Virus record (IMG/VR): IMGVR_UViG_3300036766_001793
Span: 62,001 to 126,000 of that record
DNA length: 64,000 nucleotides
Direction: 5' to 3' (one strand)
From: a virus
Shown here: in pieces, positions 16,309 through 24,842 of the stretch
Position numbering within the stretch: position 1 is the first letter of the stretch
How the letters are laid out: every line of letters starts with the position of its first letter
Notes under the pieces: generated by a model
What the model was told of the DNA's origin: nothing
The model's database searches: none
What the model saw: only the letters and a program-made list of their open reading frames with translations
Translations under genes and position numbers: made by a program

Positions 16309-19077
16309 CTAGGTCACCGAGAGGTCGTCGAAGAACGCCTTCCCCGTGGTGCTGCCCGGGGACCCGGGCGCGGCGAGCCTGATTGTGACGAACCCGGCGG
16401 CGGTCGGGGTGAAGGTGAGCGAGATCTGCTCCCAGGCCCCGGACGGCCCCACCATCTGGGCCTCGTCGTCGGCCACGCCGATCTCGGTGCCGCCGAGGAC
16501 CGACATCGTGGGGGCGTGGTTGAACCGGTACCCGTACATCGAGTACGCGCTGGCTGCCGCGAACTCGTTCATGCTCACCACGTACTTGCCCTTGCCGATT
16601 ACCCCGAGACCGCCGCCGGCGCCGCCGAGCACCGTGCCTGGGCTGGCCACCTTGGTCCCGAACGCGCCGGCGCTCCACGGGTAGAAGTGGATGTATGGGG
16701 AGGTCCAGGTGTGGACCCCGATGTAGTTGCCGCCGGCCAGCCAGGACAGGCCGCCGTAGTCGGCAGGGGCTCCTGGGAGGGTTCCCGGGTCAGAGACCTT
16801 GGCCCCGAAGCCGGTCGTGAAGGGCCAGACGACTATGAACGGGGTGGTCCTCCCGATCACCCCGACGTAGGCGCCGTCCGGGCTCCAGGCCAGGCCCAGG
16901 CTGTTGCCGCCCGCCAGCGTCCCGGGATCGGCGACCTTGGCCCCGAACCCGGCGCTCCACGGGTACACCGAGATGAACGGGGTGGTCGTGTGCGCCACGG
17001 CTATGTAGGTCCCGGCCGGGCTCCAGGCCACCTGGCCGCCTGTGTCGGCCGGCAGGGTCGCGGGGTCCGCTACCTTGGCCCCGAAGGCGCCCCCGCTCCA
17101 CGGGTAGACACTCACGTACGGGCTGGTATTGTGCGACACCGCTATGTAGTCGCCGGCCGGGCTCCACGCCACCGAGTGGGCCACGCCGGTCGGCAAGGTG
17201 GCCGGGTTGGAGGCCGCGGCCCCCACCGCTCCCGTGGCGGCGTCGAACGGGAAGACCTGCACGTACGGACTGCCGGAAAAACACACGGCCAGGTAGGTCC
17301 CGTCCGGGCTCCACGCGCAGGCCCCCTGGACGCCGCCCGCGAGGGTGGCCGGGTCCGGGGACCGCCTCCCCATCTGGCCTGTGGACGGGTCCAGGGAGTA
17401 GACCTGCAGAGTGACATTCCCGGAGACCGCCAGGATCCACTTCCCGCCGGGGTGCACGGCCACGTTCACGTACGGGCCCAGGACGTCCTGTATCGGGGCG
17501 ACCTGGTTGCCGTACTTGAACGCGGCGTAGTTCGAGTCGTACCTGGCGTACACTCTGACCGTCGTGGCGGCGGCGCCGACCGGCAGCAGGAAGTCCCTCG
17601 ACCCGCCCTGGTCGAACCTCAGGGAGTAGGAGCCCGTGCGGATGGTGGAGGCCTCCCTCGCCGCCGACGGCAGCTCCAGCGCGCCGGACGTCACGGTCAC
17701 CTTGGCCGACGAGGGCCTCGACGACCTGGTCAGGTCCTCGCCGGCCGGGGCCACCACCCCCTCCGCCGCCTTGCCGAGCCCGCCAACCGCGTCGAACGGC
17801 GTCCCGAACTGGAGCGGCTGGGCGCCGAACGTCCTCTCGTGGCCGAACGCGAAGAACGGCCCCGGGTTGTTCACACCGAGCAGCGACGTGTTCCCGCCGG
17901 CGGTGACGTTCGTCCCTATGGCCGGGGCGCTAGCCCCGTGGGACAGCCAGACGTTGTTGTTCTCGGTCACCTGTCCCGACGTCATGTTCAAGAAGACGGC
18001 CGTGGCGCCCCCGCCGACCATCCCGACGTTGTAGAAGAGCTTCCAGTTCCTCGTCGGCACGCCGGTCACCTTGCCGCTCGCGCTCAGGGTCGCGAGGATG
18101 TTCGACGACAGGTCCCCCATCATGAACGTGCAGTGGGTCACCGTAAGGTCGGACAGCTTGACGGCGCTGTCGGTGCCGGTTGAGCCGTTGCTAGATGCCA
18201 GCAGTATCCTGGGGACGCCCGACGGGGCCAGGCTGAGGAACATGCAGTTTCGCACCGTCATCCCGAGGGAGAACTCCGTGGTCGTCCCGCTGACGGAGTA
18301 GTTTATGTATATGTCGGGGATGTTGCCCGCGCCGGTCGTCCAGAAGTAGCACCGGTCGAGGAGTATCTCGCCCACGGACTTGGCCGACGCGGCGAGCAGC
18401 ACGTTGAAGTTCCCCCGCTCCGCGTTCACCGTGGTGGTCCCGATGGAGGACTTCAGGAACGCGCAGTCTATGAACCTGAATATGTTTCCCGCCGTGCCGT
18501 TTCCGACGGTGACGCCCTTGGCGCCGCCGGGGTTGAAGCTGACGTTGCGGAACTCCAGCGCGGTGGCGTTCCTGAGGTCGGCCGCCCCGAGCTGCACCTC
18601 TCCGGGGGAGTCCCCGGTGTGGGACCCGTCGTAGTCGCCCTGCACGACGACCGTCCCGACCTGGCCCGGTGAGGCCCCGACCGTCCAGGCGTCCGAGCGG
18701 TAGTCGCCCGGGCCGACGTACACGGCGTCCCCCGCGATCGACACCGGGGCGCCGTTGACCGTCTTCAGGTCGAACACTGCCTTCTGGAGTGTGAGGAACG
18801 CGCCGCCCACCGTCCAGGTCCGCCCGGTCTGGGTGGTGCCGAGGGCGGAGCCGAGCGTGAGCGTGTGGGCGTCGGGGACGGCGACGATCTTCCTGATCGA
18901 GACGGTCGTCGTGTTGACCTGGACGTAGTGGCCGACGTCGGCCGAGGTCCAGGCCGCGGAGGCGGACGTGAGGGTCGTGTTGCTGGCGGAGACCCCGTCC
19001 GTGCCGGTGCTGCGGACCGCGGGCGAGGTCCCGCCGTTCGCGTCGGAGCCGGCCTTCCTGACGTAGAGCGCGGTCAC
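16309..19077 (-). CDS. Tail spike-like protein: beta-helix plus propeller plus jelly-roll
   Basis: The 922-residue protein has three parts. Residues about 1-430 read as a right-handed parallel beta-helix (phrases such as FLTLQKAVFDLK, ALEFRNVSFNPGG and FRFIDCAFLKS), the fold used by tail spikes. Residues about 520-800 hold seven or so propeller blades with the signature WSPDGTYLAV...PYVQVFPFD. The last 90 residues resemble a carbohydrate-binding jelly roll (GAWEQISLTFTPTAAGFVTIRL). Together they suggest glycan binding on the host surface. No pair of catalytic acids can be assigned. Its ATG overlaps the stop of the upstream NUMOD3 fragment (ATGA). Confidence 0.6.
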   Translation of the reverse strand: MTALYVRKAGSDANGGTSPAVRSTGTDGVSASNTTLTSASAAWTSADVGHYVQVNTTTVSIRKIVAVPDAHTLTLGSALGTTQTGRTWTVGGAFLTLQKAVFDLKTVNGAPVSIAGDAVYVGPGDYRSDAWTVGASPGQVGTVVVQGDYDGSHTGDSPGEVQLGAADLRNATALEFRNVSFNPGGAKGVTVGNGTAGNIFRFIDCAFLKSSIGTTTVNAERGNFNVLLAASAKSVGEILLDRCYFWTTGAGNIPDIYINYSVSGTTTEFSLGMTVRNCMFLSLAPSGVPRILLASSNGSTGTDSAVKLSDLTVTHCTFMMGDLSSNILATLSASGKVTGVPTRNWKLFYNVGMVGGGATAVFLNMTSGQVTENNNVWLSHGASAPAIGTNVTAGGNTSLLGVNNPGPFFAFGHERTFGAQPLQFGTPFDAVGGLGKAAEGVVAPAGEDLTRSSRPSSAKVTVTSGALELPSAAREASTIRTGSYSLRFDQGGSRDFLLPVGAAATTVRVYARYDSNYAAFKYGNQVAPIQDVLGPYVNVAVHPGGKWILAVSGNVTLQVYSLDPSTGQMGRRSPDPATLAGGVQGACAWSPDGTYLAVCFSGSPYVQVFPFDAATGAVGAAASNPATLPTGVAHSVAWSPAGDYIAVSHNTSPYVSVYPWSGGAFGAKVADPATLPADTGGQVAWSPAGTYIAVAHTTTPFISVYPWSAGFGAKVADPGTLAGGNSLGLAWSPDGAYVGVIGRTTPFIVVWPFTTGFGAKVSDPGTLPGAPADYGGLSWLAGGNYIGVHTWTSPYIHFYPWSAGAFGTKVASPGTVLGGAGGGLGVIGKGKYVVSMNEFAAASAYSMYGYRFNHAPTMSVLGGTEIGVADDEAQMVGPSGAWEQISLTFTPTAAGFVTIRLAAPGSPGSTTGKAFFDDLSVT

Positions 19078-19313
19078 GGCGACGCCACCGCCCTCTTGGC
19101 CTCGAGGGACAGCCTCACGGAGGCGGAGATCCTGGCCCGGACCTCGGGGGCTCGGGGGACGCCGCGCTTCGAGGCGGCTATGGCCTCGCGGGCCTCCGGC
19201 GTGCGGCGGCGGCCGCGGTTGGCGCGGCCGATGGCCTCCCTGGCCTCCGGGGTGTGCCGGCGCCCGTGGAAGGGGTTCGCCTCGCCTCGCCTGCCGGCCT
19301 TCGCCTGCTCCAT
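19074..19313 (-). CDS. NUMOD3-only fragment of a homing endonuclease
   Basis: The 79-residue product consists of NUMOD3-type DNA-binding repeats (NPFHGRRHTPEAREAIG, RTPEAREAIAASKRG, RAPEVRARISASVR) with no nuclease domain. It probably derives from the GIY-YIG gene upstream. In the 160-nt gap before it, another frame encodes a tail-like peptide (ALTEGQHTAYRRGKARRAA), a sign that this locus has decayed or been rearranged. Confidence 0.55.
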   Translation of the reverse strand: MEQAKAGRRGEANPFHGRRHTPEAREAIGRANRGRRRTPEAREAIAASKRGVPRAPEVRARISASVRLSLEAKRAVASP

Positions 19314-19476
19314 GCGGGCATCTTAGGCCGCGGGGGATGGATTATGTAACCTCCGCGGCCCTCCTGGCCTTGCCCCTGCGGTAGGCGGTGTGCTGCCCCT
19401 CGGTCAGGGCGAACCCGCCGCCGGCCCTGGCCGCGGAGCGTCCTGGAGGGGGATCCACCGAGCGCGCCGCCAATGG

Positions 19477-19965
19477 CTACTGGTGGTCGGGGGGTGGATC
19501 GACGGCCTCCGACTCTCTCGGCAAGTGCGCGCCGGCCTGGCGGCGCCGCACCCACGCCTCGAACGCGGCCTGCGAGAACGACTCGCGCGCCTCGTCGTTG
19601 AACGTGCGGCCACGGCGCGCCGCTCCCATCTTTTGCTTAGTCTCGTCTGAGGCCTTCCTCCCGATGCTCGCTTCGCGGATGTGCTGTTTGTGCTCCTCGG
19701 TCAGCCTCTTCCCCGCCTGCGCCTTCTTCTGCGATTCTGACATCTTCGCCCTAGTCTCGTCGGAGCGCCTCTGGCCAGTGTGCGAGGCCGCCATCCTGGC
19801 CCTGGTCTCGTCTGAGGCCTTCCTCCCGGTGAGGGTCCGCGAGATCGCCTCTCTCTGTTCCTGGGGGATAGTTCTGCCGCGCTGGGAGTCGCTGATCTTC
19901 CTCTTGGTCTCCTCGCTCTGCGGGTGGCCAACGCGCTTCTTGGGCTCGTCGCGCGAATCATCCAT
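19477..19965 (-). CDS. NUMOD3 repeat protein (second part of a split GIY-YIG endonuclease)
   Basis: The 162-residue product has about five NUMOD3 repeats in a row (PQSEETKRKISDSQRG, ASDETRARMAASHTG, RSDETRAKMSESQ, LTEEHKQHIREAS, ASDETKQKMGAARRG), then FNDEARESFSQAAFEAW. Its start overlaps the end of the GIY-YIG gene by 8 nt, in another frame. The pair may be one endonuclease broken by a frameshift, or two coupled subunits. NUMOD3 units bind DNA as modular minor-groove readers, so this ORF could add target specificity. Confidence 0.6.
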   Translation of the reverse strand: MDDSRDEPKKRVGHPQSEETKRKISDSQRGRTIPQEQREAISRTLTGRKASDETRARMAASHTGQRRSDETRAKMSESQKKAQAGKRLTEEHKQHIREASIGRKASDETKQKMGAARRGRTFNDEARESFSQAAFEAWVRRRQAGAHLPRESEAVDPPPDHQ

Positions 19966-20542
19966 CCTGTCGGCCCTGTCCTTTCAGAGCACGCCGTCGC
20001 TCCATGCTCGCCCTGCTCATCGGGTTCCCATCCCCTGACGCCCTCTCGCTCGCGGCGTCCTTGACCTCCCGAGTGCGTGTCCTGCCGCGATTGGCGTCAC
20101 CGATCTTCTTGCGGGTCTCTCCAGTCGTCTCGTGCCCCATTAAGGCCGCGCTGAGCTTCTTCCGCGTCTCGTCAGATACGACTCGCCCGATCATGCTGGC
20201 CGACACCTTGGCCCTGGTCTCGGCAGAGGGAACGTAGCCTTTCGGCTGGCCATCCCCTCCGGAGGTCACGTTGAGGAGCGGCACGCCTTTCGACTTGAGC
20301 TCCGCTATCCACCATCGTTCCGCCTCGTCGATGTCCTCTGGGTCTTCCTCGAGAACGATCACGTCGGGGACGATGCCACGAGAGCGGATCCAGTCGCAGA
20401 GAGGGCTCCTCCGCTTCTTGATTGGGTGGGTCGCGGCCCAGTAATGCTGGTCGCGGCGTTTCTCAGCGGCCAGTGTCGTCTTGCCAACATACCTGACGAG
20501 GAACTTGTTCTCTGGTTCATGCAGGGCGTAGATGATCTCCAT
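19958..20542 (-). CDS. GIY-YIG homing endonuclease with NUMOD3 repeats
   Basis: The 194-residue product has a GIY-YIG nuclease at residues 1-90. Its motif is degenerate at the first position (IYALHEP) with VRYVGKT as the YIG half, the conserved Arg in EKRRDQHYW, and Glu in EAERWWIAEL. LNVTSGGDGQPKGY is the usual junction to the DNA-binding part. Three NUMOD3 repeats follow (SAETRAKVSASMIG, SDETRKKLSAALMG, TGETRKKIGDANRG). The ATG at 20542 is preferred to an upstream TTG. It stands alone between tail genes, with a terminator of the upstream unit 130 nt before it. Confidence 0.8.
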   Translation of the reverse strand: MEIIYALHEPENKFLVRYVGKTTLAAEKRRDQHYWAATHPIKKRRSPLCDWIRSRGIVPDVIVLEEDPEDIDEAERWWIAELKSKGVPLLNVTSGGDGQPKGYVPSAETRAKVSASMIGRVVSDETRKKLSAALMGHETTGETRKKIGDANRGRTRTREVKDAASERASGDGNPMSRASMERRRALKGQGRQDG

Positions 20543-20671
20543 GAAGGCATAGTACCACAACAGAGAGATTTATTGGTTAGATAGTCTGCCCGCTAAGCTA
20601 TCTCGTGCATCTGGCGGCTGGCCCCCAAGCCGTTCCGATGGGCACAACTAGCCTGGGATGGACAAAATGTC

Positions 20672-20704
20672 TAGAGAGAACACTGGCCGGTTTCCCGGCC
20701 AGTG
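20672..20704 (-). terminator. Intrinsic terminator after the 251-residue structural gene
   Basis: A perfect GC-rich hairpin (CACTGGCCGG with CCGGCCAGTG, loop GAAA) starts 26 nt after the stop at 20730. On the minus strand it is followed by TTCTCTCT. It separates the tail gene unit upstream from the GIY-YIG endonuclease cluster. Confidence 0.8.
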
Positions 20705-20729
20705 CCCTGTCTCATAGCAGAATAGTGTT

Positions 20730-21485
20730 TTACACACTCTGCCCCGCTATTTGTGACGTATAGGTAGATTTAATGGGAGCTTCTGCTGCGCCCAGGGCGA
20801 GCTTGAGCCACACGCCGATCCTGGAGGCCGCCGCGAGGTCGGTGCCCGGGACGTTCTTGTCGGTGTCGTCGAACGTGTCGGGGTCGAGGGTGTTGGCCGC
20901 GGACGGCGCCGTGAGGCGGTTGGCCGAGGTGGCGGTGTCGTTGACGGCGGCCGCGATGAGGTGCGTGATCTTGCCGGTCGGGTCCGCCGACTGCTGGACG
21001 ACCGCGTTGAGCAGCGCCAGGGTGGCGTGGGTGTTCTTCCAGAAGAACTTCATGTAGTAGTCCTTCGCGCCGACGTCGGAGAAGGCGTTGATGAACAGCC
21101 TCGTGAAGCCGCGCTCGCCGGCCGGGATGACGCCGATGGTGGTGTCGCCCGTCGCCCTGCGGACCGTGACGGCGCCGGCCGCGTCCGAGGCCAGGAGGGC
21201 CTTCTGGACGCGCTCCACGGCGGCGAGGGTGTCGAAGGTGATGAAGGTGACCCCGGTGAGGGCCTTGGTCTGGGAGACCGTGGCGCCGCCGGCGGACCTG
21301 CCGGTCACCGTGAGGTTCATGGTGTCGCCGGCGCTCGAGGAGACGGCCTCGACGTCGTCGGTCGCGGCGATGTCGGTGAAGACGACGCGGTTGTCGACGT
21401 CGACGGCGCCGCCGACGGTCGAGGACTCGTCCTCCGGCATGCTGAGGCCGGCGTAGGCGACGAGGTCTGAGGCGACGATAGGCAT
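20730..21485 (-). CDS. Virion structural protein, unknown type
   Basis: The 251-residue protein has no signal peptide or enzyme motif. It begins MPIVASDLVAYAGLSMPEDE and ends with a predicted helical and strand region (SRIGVWLKLALGAAEAPIKS). The middle (VGAKDYYMKFFWKNTH) and the early part (ATDDVEAVSSSAGDTMNLTVTG) suggest a beta-rich virion protein such as a fibre shaft, tube-like or decoration protein. It is followed by a strong terminator, so it ends a transcription unit and may be made in quantity. Confidence 0.45.
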   Translation of the reverse strand: MPIVASDLVAYAGLSMPEDESSTVGGAVDVDNRVVFTDIAATDDVEAVSSSAGDTMNLTVTGRSAGGATVSQTKALTGVTFITFDTLAAVERVQKALLASDAAGAVTVRRATGDTTIGVIPAGERGFTRLFINAFSDVGAKDYYMKFFWKNTHATLALLNAVVQQSADPTGKITHLIAAAVNDTATSANRLTAPSAANTLDPDTFDDTDKNVPGTDLAAASRIGVWLKLALGAAEAPIKSTYTSQIAGQSV

Positions 21486-21574
21486 TTCTGGCTGCTCCTT
21501 GGGCCGGGCCGCCCGTGCCGGGGGCCTCTGGACTATATCCTAGGCGGGCCGGGGGCCGGCGCGAAGCCCCCGCC

Positions 21575-22204
21575 CTAGTTGAGCCTGTGCCAGCGCACGA
21601 ACGAGCCGGCCCTCACCGTGACGGCGGCCCCGCCGGCAGTCGACGAGGCGAACCTGAGGGTGAGCTCGCCGGCGGACGCCCCGTTGCGGAGCGTCCCGAC
21701 CACCTCCGCGAAGTTGTCGACGTTCGCCGCGTCCACCGAGGCGGTCGGGGCGCCGCTGTCGTACGCCCTGGCCTGCCCCAGGACCACGGAGACGAGGGAC
21801 GTGGGGATCGCGGTCTGCAGGGCCACCGAGACCGGAGACGCCGGGCCGCTCACCGCGAGGGCGATCCCCCTGTTGGTCCCGGCGGCCCTGAAGACGATCC
21901 CGAACTCGAAGTAGTAGTCCGCGCCGGCGTCCACGGGGAACGACAGGCCGGCCACGTCGGCGAAGGAGGTGGCGCTCCTCGTCTGGTCCGACCCGAGCTG
22001 GGCCGAGGACACCAGGGCCCCGGCGACCATGAGGTCCCAGAAGAGGCCGGGCGGCCGCGCGGCCGCCGAGGCGAGGTGGGCGCCGGTGCAGACGTAGGTG
22101 CCGGCGACGTCCTGGCAGGCGTCCCCGACCTCGTACAGCGCACCGTCCTGCCACGCCCCCGTCCAGGTGAAGGTGAACCTCTGGAAGGAGAGCGCGAAGG
22201 CCAT
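21575..22204 (-). CDS. Fibre-like protein with carbohydrate-binding-module-like N-terminus
   Basis: The 209-residue protein starts with WTGAWQDGALYEVGDACQD and then AGTYVCTGAH, a pattern like CBM5/12-type modules that appear in phage fibres. The rest is beta-rich (AGADYYFEFGIVFRAAGT, ELTLRFASSTAGGAAVTVRAG). A host-surface glycan-binding role is plausible. It is the last of three closely packed small genes (22873 to 21575). Confidence 0.5.
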   Translation of the reverse strand: MAFALSFQRFTFTWTGAWQDGALYEVGDACQDVAGTYVCTGAHLASAAARPPGLFWDLMVAGALVSSAQLGSDQTRSATSFADVAGLSFPVDAGADYYFEFGIVFRAAGTNRGIALAVSGPASPVSVALQTAIPTSLVSVVLGQARAYDSGAPTASVDAANVDNFAEVVGTLRNGASAGELTLRFASSTAGGAAVTVRAGSFVRWHRLN

Positions 22205-22207
22205 GGG

Positions 22208-22558
22208 CTAGGCCGCGGGGCCGCTCCACAGCACGCCGCGGAGCCTCGGGCTCACGGCGGCTGTCACGTTGATGAACGAGACCTTCGTCGCGACGGCGAG
22301 CGCCTGGTCGGCGTAGCCCTCGCCCTCCCTGATGAGGACGTCGGTCGTGGTGGCGGTGGCGTCGAACCTGATGGCCGCGTCCCCCGGCCCCTCGTTGATG
22401 ATCGACACGTTGCGGCCGACCTTCACGCCCGGGACGAGGACGAGGTCCTCTGCCGTCGCCGGCACCGCGAGCGTGACGTCGAAGGGCGTGGCCTCGTCGG
22501 CGGCCAGGGTCGGGACGTTCACTGTCTGGGTCACGTTGACCCTCGGGTAGATTGGCAT
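22208..22558 (-). CDS. Small virion protein, paralogue of the next gene upstream
   Basis: The 116-residue beta-rich protein ends in FINVTAAVSPRLRGVLW, closely matching the end of the 100-residue neighbour (FVNLVTGETPRVRGIIW). The middle segments also align (ATATTTDVLIREGEGYADQ with DDALELQAGESYSEDG). It sits in a run of fibre-like genes, so it is likely a small trimeric cap or decoration protein. No further assignment can be made. Confidence 0.5.
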   Translation of the reverse strand: MPIYPRVNVTQTVNVPTLAADEATPFDVTLAVPATAEDLVLVPGVKVGRNVSIINEGPGDAAIRFDATATTTDVLIREGEGYADQALAVATKVSFINVTAAVSPRLRGVLWSGPAA

Positions 22559-22572
22559 GGCTGGACCCCCTC

Positions 22573-22875
22573 CTAGTTCCCCCAGATGATCCCCCGCACC
22601 CGCGGGGTCTCGCCCGTCACGAGGTTCACGAACCTCAGGCTGCTGAAGATGACGCCGTCCTCGGAGTAGCTCTCGCCGGCCTGCAGCTCCAGGGCGTCGT
22701 CCGGGGTCAGCTCCCCGGAGGCGTCGAACCCGATGAGGATGCCCTTGTCCGTCGTGACCGTCAGCCGGTGGCCGAAGGACATCCTGGACCGGTCTACCCG
22801 CGCGAGCGTCTCCGCCTGCCCCGCCGCGGCCAGCTGTCTGTTGAACACCTGGTGGGCCCCGTAGAGGCTGGGCAT
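22573..22875 (-). CDS. Small virion protein, paralogue of the next gene downstream
   Basis: This 100-residue protein shares its C-terminal strand pattern (FVNLVTGETPRVRGIIW) with the product of 22208-22558, which suggests tandem duplication. The N-terminal part (VFNRQLAAAGQAETLARVD) differs. It lies directly downstream of a Vsr-like endonuclease gene (46 nt), so the endonuclease is inserted at the edge of this small-gene group. Confidence 0.5.
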   Translation of the reverse strand: MPSLYGAHQVFNRQLAAAGQAETLARVDRSRMSFGHRLTVTTDKGILIGFDASGELTPDDALELQAGESYSEDGVIFSSLRFVNLVTGETPRVRGIIWGN

Positions 22876-22921
22876 GGCTCCCCTGGCACCATCCTAGGTC
22901 GCGCCGCGCGCCCGCCGAAAC

Positions 22922-23992
22922 CTACTCCGCCAGGGCCGCGATGTCCGCCTCGTCGAACCGCACCACCGCCGCGAGGCCGTGGTCCCGCACCAGCGCCGCG
23001 TCCCTCTTCCTGTCACGCCACACCTGCTGCCGGGTGAGGACGTGCCACCGGGCGCCGTCCGCCTCGAAGGCGATGTTGTACTCCCTGTCGTAGAGGTCCA
23101 CGGAGTACCGGCCGAAGCCTATCTCGCACTCCACGTCGTGGCCTGCCTCACGGAGGAACCTGTAGAGTGCCGCGTGGATCCTGCTGGGCCACCTCCGGTA
23201 GCCGAGCTGCCGGGCGCTCTGCCGGCCCTTCCTCTGGTGCTCGGTCCACTGGGCGACCAGGGCCGGGTTGGTCCTGCACAGTTCGCTACGCTCGGCCCTC
23301 TGCTCGTCGGTGAACTTGCGCCCTGAGTTCGGGCCGGTCTTGCCGAGGCTGGCCCATGTCGCTCGCGAACTCTCATTTCGCGCCGCCATCACGTCTGGCT
23401 GGCAAGTCGTTGTGTAAGAATGTGGACCGCCGCACGCCCGGCAGGTCGGCTTCGCGCGGCCCGGGTGCGTCTTCCCGGCGTTGGCCTTACCAGAAATTCC
23501 ATCGTGCTTCCGACACTGGCAGCCAGATTCGCAGGCCTTCCCCGGCTGTCCTGCCCTAGCTGCCCTAATAGCAACCTTACGCGCCTCACGCTCTTCATCA
23601 GTCATGTTAGCCCAACGGAGTTTCACCAACTGCCCGATTCGAGCCTTGACTGGCTGCATCCCTGCCGAGATAGCAGCCCGACGCTTCTCAATGGTACCGT
23701 CCTCTTTAGACCGAGCCCATCCTTGCGCCGCACTGAGACTTTGCCGGTCCCTCTGTTCCTGTGTCTTCTTGACTCCAATCCGAGGTGGTCGATTCTCTTT
23801 TGGCTTAGGGCCTCCTCTGGTCCCCATGCCAGTTCGCATCTCTGTTCCGAGTAATTTGAGATGTGTCTGGATCGGCCGGAAGCTGCAGCCTATTTCCTTG
23901 CCGATAGCATTGAGGCCGGACCCCGCCTCGTACATGGACAGGATCCGGCCTGACTGTTCCTCTGTGAAGCTTATCATGCACTCATTGTACAC
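22922..23992 (-). CDS. Vsr-like (EDxHD) homing endonuclease with HTH and zinc knuckle
   Basis: The 356-residue product begins with a helix-turn-helix (SGRILSMYEAGSGLNAIGKE then IGCSFRPIQTHLKLLG). The middle has zinc-binding pairs (CESGCQCRKHDG; CRACGGPHSYTTTC). The C-terminal nuclease is of the Vsr/EDxHD type (GRYSVDLYDREYNIAFEADG, then ARWHVLTRQQVWRDRKRD and VVRFDEADI). It matches the nuclease end of the gene at 10410-11087. The first codons include a second ATG six codons in. It stands between tail genes. The 5' flank uses more A/T than neighbouring genes, which fits acquisition. Confidence 0.8.
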   Translation of the reverse strand: MYNECMISFTEEQSGRILSMYEAGSGLNAIGKEIGCSFRPIQTHLKLLGTEMRTGMGTRGGPKPKENRPPRIGVKKTQEQRDRQSLSAAQGWARSKEDGTIEKRRAAISAGMQPVKARIGQLVKLRWANMTDEEREARKVAIRAARAGQPGKACESGCQCRKHDGISGKANAGKTHPGRAKPTCRACGGPHSYTTTCQPDVMAARNESSRATWASLGKTGPNSGRKFTDEQRAERSELCRTNPALVAQWTEHQRKGRQSARQLGYRRWPSRIHAALYRFLREAGHDVECEIGFGRYSVDLYDREYNIAFEADGARWHVLTRQQVWRDRKRDAALVRDHGLAAVVRFDEADIAALAE

Positions 23993-24041
23993 TACTTAGC
24001 CCCAGATGTAAACAGTTGAAATTAAGTTTAGGTTATGCTCT

Positions 24042-24719
24042 CTATGAGAACGTCACCGTCTCCGAAAGCGACCAGGACGACCCCGAGCTCTTCGTGCCGA
24101 GCGACTGGACCACGCGGTTGAGCATCGAGCCGCCCGAGGCCGCGTTGAAGGTCCCGACCTCGTTCCAGACGAAGTTGGCCTCCGAGGAGCCGAAGGTGGA
24201 CTGGAAGGTGATGGTCGGGGCGGAGTCCACCGGGTAGGTGGCGTTCATGGCCTTGCGGAGCTTGTTGGACGAGGCCTGGAGGTCTGTTTGGGCCACGTTC
24301 GTGCCGGTCGTGGAGTCGCCGACGCCGAGGTAGGCGCTGGCGTTGCTGAAGACCGTGTCCGAGTCGCCCTTGAGGAGGTTCAGGAGGACCGCGATGCCGG
24401 CGGTGACGAGGATGTTGCCCTCGCGCTCGATCACCTCGTAGGGGTCCGCCTCGAGGAACATGCGGTGGAGGGCCTCGTCCACCTGGCGGCCAGGAGTCCA
24501 GAGCTCCCTGACGCGCCCGTCCAGGCCGGGCTCGGACAGCCACGCCCGGATGGTCTCGACGCCATCCATGAACCTGCGGGCGTCGAGCCCCCCGGAGGCC
24601 CTGCCGCCTGAGAGGACGCGCGCGGCGTCCCCGCGGTTCTCGAGGATGAAGTCCTCGACCGACCCGGCCCTCTTCTCGAGGCGCCACTCGGTGCGGTGGG
24701 TTGCTGAGTCGTTCGACAC
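24042..24719 (-). CDS. Phage structural protein with fibre/tail-like C-terminus
   Basis: The 225-residue product has a charged helical N-terminal half (residues 1-95: VEDFILENRGDAARVL, VDEALHRMFLEADPYEVIER) and a beta-rich C-terminal half (AYLGVGDSTTGTNVAQTDL, PTITFQSTFGSSEANFVWNE). The second half resembles the conserved tail-protein domain in which a Gly-Ser-rich surface protein starts with VGDST.... It closes a gene group; an A/T-rich spacer follows before the Vsr-like gene. Confidence 0.5.
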   Translation of the reverse strand: MSNDSATHRTEWRLEKRAGSVEDFILENRGDAARVLSGGRASGGLDARRFMDGVETIRAWLSEPGLDGRVRELWTPGRQVDEALHRMFLEADPYEVIEREGNILVTAGIAVLLNLLKGDSDTVFSNASAYLGVGDSTTGTNVAQTDLQASSNKLRKAMNATYPVDSAPTITFQSTFGSSEANFVWNEVGTFNAASGGSMLNRVVQSLGTKSSGSSWSLSETVTFS

Positions 24720-24842
24720 TTGCCTAGCTCCTGGGCGGTTCTGCCCTGTTGATCGTATCCAGCCGGCGCCGCGTATAGAAACCTACCGCGCGGCCGAGCC
24801 ATCGGGGGCCCCGAGCCCGCGGGCTGGCACCGCCGAGCGGGC

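Noticed and set aside
15760-18183. 807-codon plus-strand frame
   Set aside because: It lies opposite the repeat protein and the spike gene and is composed of biased residues; all supported genes are on the minus strand.
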